A DNA stretch of 64,000 nucleotides from Symbiodinium natans (lineage: Eukaryota > Sar > Dinophyceae > Suessiales > Symbiodiniaceae): assembly GCA_905221605.1 (NCBI GenBank), contig CAJNDS010002672.1, positions 219,056-283,055 on the forward strand. Reading direction: 5' to 3'. Position numbers and translations under genes: made by a program. Positions 14,601 through 26,600 of this stretch are shown one piece after another. The notes under the pieces are model-generated. The model was not told the DNA's origin. It ran no database searches and saw only the letters and a list, made by a program, of their open reading frames with translations. Each line of letters opens with the position of its first letter. The first letter of the stretch is position 1.

Positions 14601-17600
14601 GTGCATGATCTCCTGTTTGCTTACAAGGCCGCCACTAACACCTGAGCCCCATACCCCGAAACACCCCAAACCTGAAACAACACGTCTCCCAAATCCGGAA
14701 CCCTTATGGGGGGTGTTGATGGGGGAAAATGTCGGGCTCAGGAGTTTCAGGCGTCAACGGTTACTTTAACAGGGCTTCGGGTTTAGGGTATGTCTAAATG
14801 TAGCTACATGGGTGGTCCCTAACCTCCTTTAAAGGGTTCTGATGTATGGGCCCTTGACCACACTATGGAGCTACCCTAAGAACCCCCAACCCCTGCACCC
14901 TAAACCTAGACCTCTAACCCTTTCTTTAGGGGGGGTGGGGGGTGGGGGGGGGGGGGGGGTTCGGGAGGGGCTGGATCTGGAATGTAGGGCTGTCTCTCAT
15001 TCATGAACTTCCGAGCAAAAGGGAGCTTGTGAGGGGGTGAGGGGGGGGGGCGGGGGGGGAATGGGGTTAAGGGTTTAGGGTTTAGGGTTTAGGGCTTAGG
15101 GTTTAGGGTTTAGGGTTTAGGGGTGCTATGGGGGTTGGGGTTTAGGACTGCCCAGCTTCTTGAGGGGGCTTTTAGGGGTTAAAGGTTTAGGAAGCAGGAA
15201 CCCTAAACCCTAAACCCTAAACCCTAAACCCTAGACCCTAAACCCTAAACGGCTTTTCGGATTTGGGGCTTAGGGTTTAAGAGGTTTTGAGCCCGGTGAT
15301 GAGGCATCGCCTTCATCTTGGACATGGAGGAGGCCTTGTGCAACAAGGCCGCCCCCTAAACCCTAAACCCTAAACCCTAAACCCTAAACCCTAAACCCTA
15401 AACCCTAAACCCTAAACCCTAAACCCTAAACCCTAAACCCTAAACCCCCAAAAAAACAACCTAAACCCTAAACCCTAAACCCTAAACCCTAAACCCTAAA
15501 CCCTAAACCCCCTACACTTTCGGGATGCCTTGAGGTGGCCTGAAGGGTTTTAAATGCTTGAGAACCCTAAGACCTCAAGCCCAGCCTCATGCTTTTCCCA
15601 CCCCCACCCCGCCCCCCCCCCCCCCCCCCCCCCCCCCCCCCAGAAAAAAAACACAGCGCAACAAAGCAGAGCAGTAACGCAGAACAGCAATATGTGGCCT
15701 AAGCCCGAGCACCCTCAATCCTAAAACCCCGCTTATCCCCCAACAGAACCCCCTGGCCTCGCGAAGCTCCAGATGCATTTCGAGTTATTATTGCGCTTTA
15801 GGGCTTGCAGGGTTTTAGGGGGCTAGAAGCGTTTTGTTTTTTAGGGTTTGCGTGTAATTATGGGGTTTACCGTGCTGAATGTTTATGTCGTCGATTGGGT
15901 TGAGAGAGTATTATATGTTATGGAGTTTGGTCTTCGCCAAAACCAGCAGTTTAGTTGCTGGGGTTTTCGGGGCACCCTAAACCCTAAAGCCTAAACCCTA
16001 AACCCGAAACCTTAAACCCTAAACCCTAAACCCGGAAACAAAGGTCCAACCCCCCCCCCCCCCCCCAAAAAAAAAAACCAGCAGTCTGCTGTTGCTGAGT
16101 TGGTGGCCCAGGGCTTCTAGGGTTTTAAGTTGTTTAGGGTTTTTGGGGCACCCTAAACCCTAAACCCTAAACCCTAAACCCTAAACCCTAAACCCTAAAC
16201 CCTAAACCCTAAACCCTAAACCCTAAACCCTAAACCTTAAAGAATGGGTACTAGTTAGGCGGCCCATTCAAGCGCCACGCTGTTTTTGAGTTTGCCTAAG
16301 CCCTGGTGGTTTACCATGGGGTTTGGGTTCAGAAGACCCAACCATAAACCCTAGACCGCCTAAACCCTAAACCCCAAACCCCAAAGCCTAAACCCTAAAC
16401 CCTAAACCCCAAACCCCAAACCCTAAACCCTAAACTGAGCCACCCGGCTTTGTGAAGAACTGTGAGCTCGACAGGCCAGTGTCCACCTCGAGGGCATCGT
16501 CGAGGAGGAGGACAAGACGCTGCTGAAGGACCAGCAAGCCTCAGAGTATTGGGTTTAGGGTTTTAGGGTTTAGGGTTAAGGGTTTAGGGTTTTAGGGTTT
16601 AGGGCACGGGGTGCTATGGGATTAGGATTTAGCGTTTTTTTGAATTCATGGCTTAAGATGTTTGAGGTTTGGAGCTTCAGATTGTGCTCCGCACTTCTTC
16701 GGCGAAGGGGCCCAAAGGGCTCATAGCGTTAGTGAAGAGGGGCTCCGAAGAACTTTGCCCAGTGAAGCCTAAAGTTCCTGCATAACCACCCCTCTAACAC
16801 CCGCAACACACCCTAACCCCCCCCCTAAACCCGGAACGCCCCTCTACACCCCCAAAACACCCCCTACCACCCCCTACCACCCCCTACCACCCCCTACCAC
16901 CCCTCTAAACCCCCCTCTAAACCCCCTAAAGCCCTAAATCCCTCAACCCTAGAAGCCCTGACTGATCAGCCCTGAAAATCCTCCAGGACCTCATCACAGA
17001 GCATCAGAAGTTCACGGGCAGCAAGGCCCGGGAGCCTTCGAGGGAGGTCAAAGGAGCATTGGGTTTGTGCTTTAGGGTTTGTGGTTTAGGGTTTAGGGTT
17101 TAGGGTTTAGGGTTCAGGGTTCAGGGTTCAGGGTTCAGGGTTCAGGGTTTGGGGTTCAAGGTTTAGGGTTTAGGGGCCTCCCAGTAAACCTGGGACTTAC
17201 TTGGACTTTGGAGGGTTCCTAAGCCTAAGCAAAGGGGGAATAGCGACTTAGTGTTTAGAGAAAACATCTAGGGTTTCGGGGCGGGGAAAGAGGTTGTAAC
17301 TGTAGGCGGGTTCAGGACTTCGTTGTACGCAAAATTTAGGGGGTTGAGGAGGGTTTGAGAAGGTTGGAGGGGCGGAGTTTGCAAGCCTTCCATGAGCCCC
17401 ACAATCCTCTTTCAGCCCTATAGCAACCCTATAGGCCCTATATAAGCCCTTAACACTTAACCCTTAACCGTAAACCCTAAACCCTAGACCCCAAAAACCC
17501 TAGACCCCAAAATCCCTAAACCCTAAACCCTAAACCCTAAACCCTAAACCCTAAACCCTAAACCCGAAGTCGAAGGTCGCCTCGGACTTGCTGGCCAAGT

Positions 17601-20600
17601 GGGCCGACTCCTTGCCCCTTTGCCTCGGTGTTTCGGGTCATATAGGGTTTAGGGTTTAGGGGTTCAGGGTTTAGGGTTTAATTCGGGGTTTGGGTTTAGG
17701 GTTTAGGGTTTACGGGTTTAGGGTTATAGGGTTTAGGGGTTTAGGGGTTAGGGTTTAGGGTTTAGGGTTTAGGGTTTAGGGTTTAGGGTTTAGGGTTTAG
17801 GGTTTAGGGGTTTAGGGGTTTAGGGGTTTAGGGGTGTCGGGCTTGCGGTGGGCTTAGGGTTAATAGGGCTTATAGAGGGCTTATGCGGGTTTCAGGGTCT
17901 GTAGTGTGTTGGTTTTTGGGGTTTAGGGTTTCAGGATTCATGGTTTCAGCTTACGGTTTCCAGGTTTGATACGGCTCGGGTTGACCGATATTTGTTGACA
18001 TCAGACACTCAGACGCTCAGCCACTCACAAGCGTCTAAGTGACTGAGGCTAAGACTTTGAGTGACTGAGAGACTGGGTCCAGCCTCCGAATATGGAAGTC
18101 TAAGTGTCTGAGTGATTGCCCACCGTTAGAACGGCTGCGCCCCCCCCCCCCCACCCCTTATTTGGTTCGTGGTCCCTACAAGCCCTATAAACCCCGATAA
18201 GCCTACCTAGAAACCCTATAAACCCGTTCAAAACCCTAAAAACTCCATCAACCCAGAATAACTGTAAACCATCTAATCTAAACCCTATACTAACCATATA
18301 TAAACCCCTAAACCTTATACACCCCCTACACCCCCTCAACCCTTGATGAAAGAGACGATCAGGAAGCGCTTCACGAAGGTCTTCCCCAAGGAGTCCCTTG
18401 GACGGCACGTAGGTAAAGGGCATGAGTGGTTTTGGGCTCAAGGAGTTCGATTTACCTTACTATTACTGGTTCTTAGTAGGGGATGAGGGAATTCCATACC
18501 CTATGTACAATCCCTTAAAGGGTATACCGGGGAATATAGGGTACCGAACTCGAACCAGCAGGTTTAGCGTTCAGGGTGTTCGGGTTTAGGGTTAGGGTTT
18601 TGGGTAGTCTTGTTTAGGGACACTAGATGGCCCACTGTCAGAGGATGTCAGGGCATTTCCCCACAACGTGGCTTTTGAAGTCGACGTTCTTAGGGGTTCC
18701 CTTTTGGGGACTCTGAGGAGTCCTGGCAGCTTTTTGCTGAGGGAGGGGGGTGGAGACGCTGGGCTCAGCGTGTTCGGGTTTTTTCGGGTTGGAGGTTTTA
18801 GGGCGGGTTCGGGTTTAGGGCTTGGGGCTTACAGGGTTTGGGATGAAACGCTGCGAGCTTGGCTCTCCATGGGCTCGTCGGGGTTTTTATTAGGGCCCTT
18901 TGGGGGTTAGGGTGTAGGGTGTAGGGTTTAGGGTTATAGGCATTCGCGCTCTTCTCGATACCCTTGTCGTGACATGGGTCACTAAGCAAATCTCCGGTCC
19001 TGAAACCCGATGCCAGCCAAGCCCAAGGTACAAGAAGGCCTTGCTCGAGGCCAAAAAGGGGTCCAAAGAGGAGGCGCCGACGGGAAAGGGGTCAGGTGAG
19101 GGGGGGCGAAGAGTTGTGAGGTGGACAGGACCATGTTGCTCAAGCAGCTGGGCTGTCTCCGACCTAGCATAGCATGCGGCCGTAGTACGCTCCTAGCTGA
19201 TACCCCACCACAACTCGCCAACACCCCTAGCCCTAAAACCCGAAACCCTAACCCGAAGCTCTCAACCCTAAGCTCTGAACCCTGAACCCTAAACCCCAAG
19301 CCCTCTCTTTAAGCCCCGTTAAGAACCCTTCAAAAGCGCCTCAGAGCCTGGGCGCAGGCGCCTGCGCCTGCGAAGCCGGCGGCCCCGCCTTCCCCAACTG
19401 CAAACGACCTGGAGGCGCCAGTTGTTTAGGGTTTAGGGTTTAGGGTTTAGGGTTTAGGGTTTAGGGTTTAGGGTTTAGGGTTTAGGGTTGGAGGGTTTCA
19501 GGGTTTCAGGGTTTCAGGGTTTCAGGGTTTCAGGGTTTCAGGGTTTCAGGGTTTCAGGGTTTCAGGGTTTCAGGGTTTCAGGGTTTCAGGGTTTAGGGGT
19601 TTCAGGGTTTTAGGGTTTCAGGGTTTCAGGGTTTAGGGTTGGAGGGGAGGGACTAAGGGTTTCAGGTCGTGTTCGGGGTTTGGGGTTGGAGGGATGAAAG
19701 GGTTTCAGGTAGGGTTAGGGCGCGGGCTTGGCGGGATGAAGGGTTTCAGGGTAGTGGTCCGGGGGGTAGGGTTTAAGGGGATGTTCAGGACTAGTTTTTT
19801 TATCTTGGGGATGGGGTGTAGAGGCTTAGGGCTTGGGGGTTTGGGGCGCACAAGGGTTTGCGGGCGTTTACATAGGGGGTTCATGGGGCTTACTTTCTTC
19901 CAGGTTTACAATTGTTTCATTAGGGGCGTACAGTGCGCGGGTTCGCAGTTCAGGAGGTGTGGGGTTGAGGGGGTTTGGGGCCTCTGCGTATGGGAGCTTA
20001 GGACTTTGGTGCGTCTTAACCGCCTTCGAGCCTCACAAAGTTTGGCTAAGAGGGCCGGATTCGCCAAGCACCGCAAAGTGATCCTGAACTACACAGGCAC
20101 ACACACACACACACACACACTCACAGACACACACAGCCGAATGCCGAGGGTTCAGGCGAGACCCTAAACCCTAACCCTAAACCCTAAACCCTAAACCCTA
20201 AACCCTAAACCCTAAACCCTAAACCCTAAACCCTAAACCCTAAACCCTAAATCCTAAATCCTAAATCCTAAACCCTAACCCTAAACCCTAAACCCTAAAC
20301 CCTAAACCCTAAACCCTAAACCCTAAACCCTAAACCCTAAACCCTAACCGCAAGGACGCCGCTGGCAAGAGTCGCGCCAGGGCCATCTCCGTCTCGATGC
20401 CGGCACCTTGCCCGAAGTTGATGGTTCCACCGGACTAGGGGTTTCGGGTTTAGGGCTAGGGTTTGGGGTTTCGGGTTTGGGGTTTAGGGTTTAGGGCTAG
20501 GGTTTAGGGCTTGGGTTTAGGGCTTGGGGGTTAGGGTTTGGGGTTCGGGGTTTGGGGTTTAGGGGGGGATTCTCTCTGCGGGTACCCTTTTTTGAGGTCC

Positions 20601-23600
20601 TTTCCTAATAACTACGGTTTGTTTTTTTTTTTGGGGGGGGGGGGGTCAAATGGCAGGGGCCCCTAGTTTGGGAAATGTTCATATGGGCGCTGCCTTGGCA
20701 AAGTCTGACAAGATCTGGGTCCGGCTGGCGGTTTTGTTTAGCGGTGGGGGGGGTGTGTGCGAATAGGGATCCTAAAAACTTCGTGGTTCAGGTGCGAAAG
20801 TTGCCCGCGGCCCTTGGCACCCTAATTGAACAGGGTTGAGGGTTTATGGTTTCTAGGGTTTAAGGGGACCCTCACCCCGCAGCTGCGCCTGAATCTTGCG
20901 AGGCTAGGTGAAGGAGGCAGCGGGCACCAGATGAGCTGGAACAGACGTAGGGTGATAGGGGTTGATGTGGTCTCTCACCTCCTTTAAAGGGGTTCTGGTC
21001 TATGGGCCCTTGGGTTGTATAGAGTATATATATATATATACATATATATAACGGGTATAGAAGGGGTCCCCACTTAACGGCCCATACCAAGGGACCATGT
21101 AACTGCCCTAAGGGGAAAGCCTGCTGTAAACTAGTAACTAGGATGCCCCAGTGGGCCCGGTAGTGCCCTTACTCCGCTTTAGAATCTCTTGGCAACCTAC
21201 TTAAACCAAAAAGGGAACCCTGTTTTCCTCCTAGGTTGCTGGGGAACCTAGTATAGAAGCCTTAGGAGCCCTATAAACCCTATGAGCACTGCAACTCGCC
21301 GCGCTCTCATGAACCCAAAAGGTCCTAGGAGCCCTAGAAACTCTACAAAGCCTATAGACCTATCAACCCTGCATGAGCCCCCCCCAAAAAACCCAATCCT
21401 GTGAGCCCTTTACCCCCCCACCCCCCCCCCAATGAACAAACGCTAACTACCTGCAAGCTAGCGGGCCCAAGAAAGACCCATCATGCCTTACTACCTTTGT
21501 CGTAGTTGGGTAAGATTTTACATTTTTAAGGGTACTTAAACCCAAGAAGGAATGTAATTTTAAAGTTTTAATACTATCCCAAACATGAACTCGTCACCGG
21601 GAGGAGAAGAAGCGAGGCTTCCACGAGTACGAGCGCAAGGCCGTGGGGATCTGATTGGGGGTTAGTGGGTTCAAGCGTCTTGGGGTTGAACACCAAGATC
21701 ATCCCCTGACAACCCCCCCCCCCCCCTAAACCCTAAACCCTAAACCCTAAACCCTAAACCCTAAACCCTAAACCCTAAATAGAACTGCACTGCCTCATCC
21801 CCACACAGTAAGGTTTAGGGTCCCGGGGCTTAGGACTCAGCCTGTTGCCGAAGCCTCGGACGGCCCACACTGCTCCGAGCCTTCCGCAGCCCCAGCAACT
21901 CCCAAAGACACTAAACCCTAGACCCTAAACCCTAAACCCTAAACCCTAAACCCTAAATCTAAACTCTAAACCTCAAACCCAAGGCCTTAAACAAGAATCC
22001 TTGCAGCCCAAAATAGCCCCTAAACCCTAAGCCTAAGCCCCCAAGTAGCCCTAGACCCTAAGCCCCAAGGAGAGGCCAGAGAAAAGCCGCCCGACTCTAA
22101 GAAAAGCCAGGCCCTCCCCTACCGTGACCACAAAGACCGAATTCTGGACTGGGAGGCGCGCTTTGCCACGGGGTTCAGGGGCCTTGGGGTCTTAGGGCGT
22201 TTGGGGTGTTTGGGGTGTTTGGGGTGTTTGGGGTGTTTGGGGTGTTTGGGGTGTTTGGGGTTTTGGGGTTTTGGGGTGTTTGGGGTGTTTGGGGTTTTGG
22301 GGTGTTTGGGGTGTTTGGGGTGTTTGGGGTGTTTGGGGTGTTTGGGGTGTTTGGGGCTTTAGGGTGTGGGGTTTAGGGCTTGGGGTTCAGGGTCTCAACC
22401 AAACAGCTTTGAACGACCACGGTCTAAGGAACTGTGCAAGTGATGCACAAGGGCAAAGGCATGTGCAGTAACTGCTTGCGCCCCAATCCGAAGTCCCTAA
22501 ACCCTAAGCCCTAAGCCCTAAACCCTAAACCCTAACCCCTAAACCCTAAACCCTAAACCCTAATTAAGCCCTCATCCTTGAGTTCCCCAATGACTTCTGG
22601 ACTTGGGCTTTGCGCAGCTTGAGCAGGGGTTCTTTGGAGGTTCTTTTCGGGTTTAGGGCTTAGGGTATAGGGTTTAGGGTTCAGGGTTTAGGGTTCATGG
22701 GTACTTGTAACCCCAATTATAACTTCCAAGTAGGGTAGAAGTAGACTCATAGCTGGGGTTGGGATGTTCAAGAACAGTCCTTAATAGGGATTACAGTACC
22801 CCCTGGTATAATCCCGAGGAAACTGTTAGTATAAGGGGGAACATCCCAAAATTCGGGTTATACGTACCCATGAACCACCAAGTTGGGTTCCTGGAAGCAG
22901 TTTGGGCTTCAGATTTTGCAGGAGCTTATGGTTCATACAGGATGGCGCATCGGCTTTCACGTTCTTCGGTCCGAGGGTTAAAAAGGCGCCTATGGATGGG
23001 GCTTAGGGTTTTTTAGGGTTTGTAGGGTTTCAGGTTTTGTGATTTTAGGCCAAACCCTAAGCCGGTCTTGGGCCGCAGGGGGCCAGTTGGGCCCCTAGCA
23101 CCCCGGCATCCTAAACCCTGAACCCTGATCCCTAAACCCTAAACCCTAAATCCTAAACCCTAAACCCTAAACCCTAAACCCCTGCGGAGGAGATCTACGC
23201 CTCGCAGTCCAAGAAGAGCCAGCAGTGGCACAACTGGACACTTGGGGGTTTAGGGTCCAGAGTTCAGGGTTTCGGGTTTTAGGGTTCAGGGTTTAGGGTT
23301 TTGGGTTTTGGGTTTTGGGTTTTAGGGTTTAGCGGGTTCGGAGGGGTTTAGACTTTCGGCTACGAAAACTGCCAAACCTGCGGTTTTAAGGCTACTGACT
23401 TGCGCCATACCTCTAAACCCAACCTTCAACCCTAAACTCAAAGCCCAAAACCATCCAAAAACCCTTACAACCTCAACAGCCGGAAGCACCTAGAACCCTC
23501 AAACTCGAAATCATTCAAAGGAAACCCCTCCCCCCCCCTTCCCCAAAACCCCAGCCCCCCAGACAACCCCACGACGACCCTAAATACCCCCCAAATAACC

Positions 23601-26600
23601 CGACAGCCTTGAAACATCCCCTAAAAACACTAGGCCCCAAACCCCCAGACCCGAAACCCTTCCAAAGCGCCCCATTTCCAAGCTGAAAACCCCGAAACCC
23701 TAAACCCCAAACCCTAAGCCCCAAACCCCGAACCCTAAACCCTAAACCCCAAACCCGAAACCCTAAACCCTAAACCCCAAATCCTAAAAACCCTAAACCC
23801 TAACCCCTAAACCCTCAACGCCCCAGATGTGGAGGATGCAGACGCAGACGGCCCGCTGCATGGACTGTGGAACCCCGACTTGCCACAGCCCCAACCAGGC
23901 GCGGCTGATGGTTCGAAGAGGGTCTTTCTCGGGTGTAATTAGGGTACTAAACTGTTTTTTTTTTAATGAGTTTTTAGAGGGTGTAATTAGGGTTCTAAAG
24001 GGTTTTTTGTAGGGATTTTATAGGGTGTAATTAGGGTTCTAAAGGGTTTAAGGTTTGGGGTTTAGGGTTTGGGTTTAGGGTTCAGGGTTCTAAAGGGTTC
24101 TAGGGCCCCAACCAGGCGCGGCTGAGGGCTTTAGGGTTGTTGGGGTTGAGGGTTCTACAGGGTTTAGGGTTTAGGGTTTATTAGGGTTTATAGGGGTTTA
24201 TAGGGGTTTATAGGGGTTTATAGGGGTTTATAGGGGTTTATAGGGGTTTATAGGGGTATTAGATGGCTGAGGGTTCTAAAGGGTTACAGGGCAGGGTTTT
24301 AAATGGCTTAGGGTTTAGGGTTGTTAGGGTTGTTGGAGTTTAGGGTTCTGGGACTTTCGGGTTGTTAGAGTTTAGCCCGATAGGGTTTAGGGTTACAGGG
24401 TTGCAGGGTTTAGGGTTTAGGGTTTAGGTTCTAAAGAGTTAGAGGGCTTCAACTGGCTCCAAATTGGAGTTCAGGATTGGGGGGTGGATTTGGTTGGGGT
24501 TCAGGGTTCAAGTTTGGGGCCTTTAGGTTGGGTTTAGGCTAAACCCTAAACCCTAAACCCTAAACCCTAAACCCTAAACCCTAAACCCTAAACCCTAAGA
24601 CTTTTCAGGGAAGTTTGAAGCTTCGTCCCGGCCCCCGAAAAAGAGAGTGAGAGAGAGGGAGAGACCCCAAAGCAGAACCCCAGGCTCCCCCAAGGTGCTC
24701 CAGACTTCCAAAAGGGTTGAGGGTTTAGGGTTTAGGGTTTGGGGTTTAGGGTTTAGGGTTTAGGGTTTAGGGTTTAGGGTTTAGGGTTTAGGGTTTAGGG
24801 TTTAGGGTTGCTTAAGATATTGGGGGGGGCTCAGGGTTCAGGGATTTGGTGCGGCAAGCAGCTAGAGGATCCCGGGTTGGTTGAGGGTGTAGGGTCTCGG
24901 GCATACCCGAGCTCGAGGCGATGAGTCTCTGTGCTTAAGTCGTATTGGTTTAAGGGCGTAGGGTTGGGAAGTCCATTGCGCCTGGGGCAAGGTCGTGGGA
25001 GGGGGGGGGTTCTAAGCAAGGTCCCTTTGGGGCTCCGTTTACAACAAGGATGTTTCAGTATCACGAAAGCTACCCATACGGGGCCCTGATCTTGAATTCC
25101 TCTGTTGGTCAGGGTGGTGGCGGCTGCCCGCTGGGCAACCGCATCCCCACCTGGAATCAGCCGGCAGCTCAGACATCCCCTATAGTCACCCTCCCACCCC
25201 CCCATCCTACCCCCCACCTTAAACCCTAAACCCTAAACCCCAGAAACTAAAGATTCCCACTACAGTACATGATAGTCTTGTGGAGAAGGTTGAACTTCAG
25301 GGTGGTTTAGCACGAGGGGATTTCGGGCTATACATATATACATATTTATACCTATATCTATATCTATCTGTATATATATATATATGTTTCAAAGCGTTTA
25401 AGGGCCAACCCAGATAGGCGCTGAGGCCCTCAACCCTGAACCTCGAAGGGCAGCCGTCTGAGCTGAGAGCAATGCAAGGAAGAAGGGAAAGAACCGAGCC
25501 AACCCGACTGGCAAGGAGGGTTTTAGGGTTTAGGGTTTTTGGGGTTTTGGGGTTTTAGGGTTTTTGGGGTTTAGGGTTTTTGGGTTTTAGGGTTTTAGGA
25601 TTTTAGGGTTTTAGGGTTTTAGGGTTTTGGGGTTTAGGGTTTTAGGGTTGTAGGGTTTTAGATGGTTTTAGATGGTTTTAGATGGTTTTAGATGGTTTTA
25701 GATGGTTTTAGATGGTTTTAGATGGTTTTAGATGGTTTTAGATGGTTTTAGATGGTTTTAGGGTTTTAGGGTTTTAGGGATGTAGCAGTTTGTAAACTCT
25801 GAAGCAACCTTATGAACCCAAAAAAACCTTCGGAGCAAACTTCAGCCCCAAGCACACTGCACTACCCACACTCCCGAAGTCCCTGTAATACTGTAAACCC
25901 TAAGCCCACGCCCATAAGCCACCGCAAAAACTCCCAACCGCCCCAAAAATCTTAGTTTTCGCTAGCGGAACCCTATAAACCGTAATGCTTCATCCCGCAT
26001 CCCGAAACCTTAAACCCTCCTTGAGGCTCGTGCACGAGGGCGAGTGGAAGAGGGCCCTGGAGCGGCTTCTCGATACCAACAACTTCCCGGAGTTCACAGG
26101 CATTGAAGGTTTTAGGGGGCGTTGTTTAGCGCCTTAGGGCATTGCGTTGTTAGGTTTTGGGGGTTTAGGGTTGAGGGTTTAGGGTTCCTGTTGGGTTTTT
26201 GGGTTGCGTAGGGTTTTAAGGCGTGGTTGGGGTGTCTACGGGGGCTGTTCATTACAAGACTCGAGGGAGGTTTCCGAGTGGCGATGGTGGGGTTGCATGG
26301 GTTTAGGGTTTCAGGGTTCAGGGCCTGTGGGAGAAGGTTCAAGGCTTGGGACCCTAAAACCCCAAGCCCCAGTCCTCCGCAGCGCGAGATTGATGGGCAT
26401 TGGGGTCGGTGGTCTCAGTATGAAGGGTTTCATTGGGAAGCTCAGGATTCCCATGCCCGCAGGCCTCCGGCAGCACTATGGGTTTAGACATTTAGGGCTA
26501 TTTGGAGGTTCATGGTACTTACTAAGCAATATTTAGCTGTACTTCTCACCCCTTACAAGCTCCTTGAGTGCCCTAATAGGGTTATCATTGGGTTAGAAGT

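Noticed and set aside
18425-18445. Dinoflagellate spliced-leader sequence (TTTTGGGCTCAAGG resembles its end)
   Set aside because: The preceding bases do not match the conserved leader, and the site lies inside a GOGAT intron.
24176-24256. CRISPR array
   Set aside because: Regular spacing comes from tandem variant telomeric units with no unique spacers, in a eukaryotic intron.
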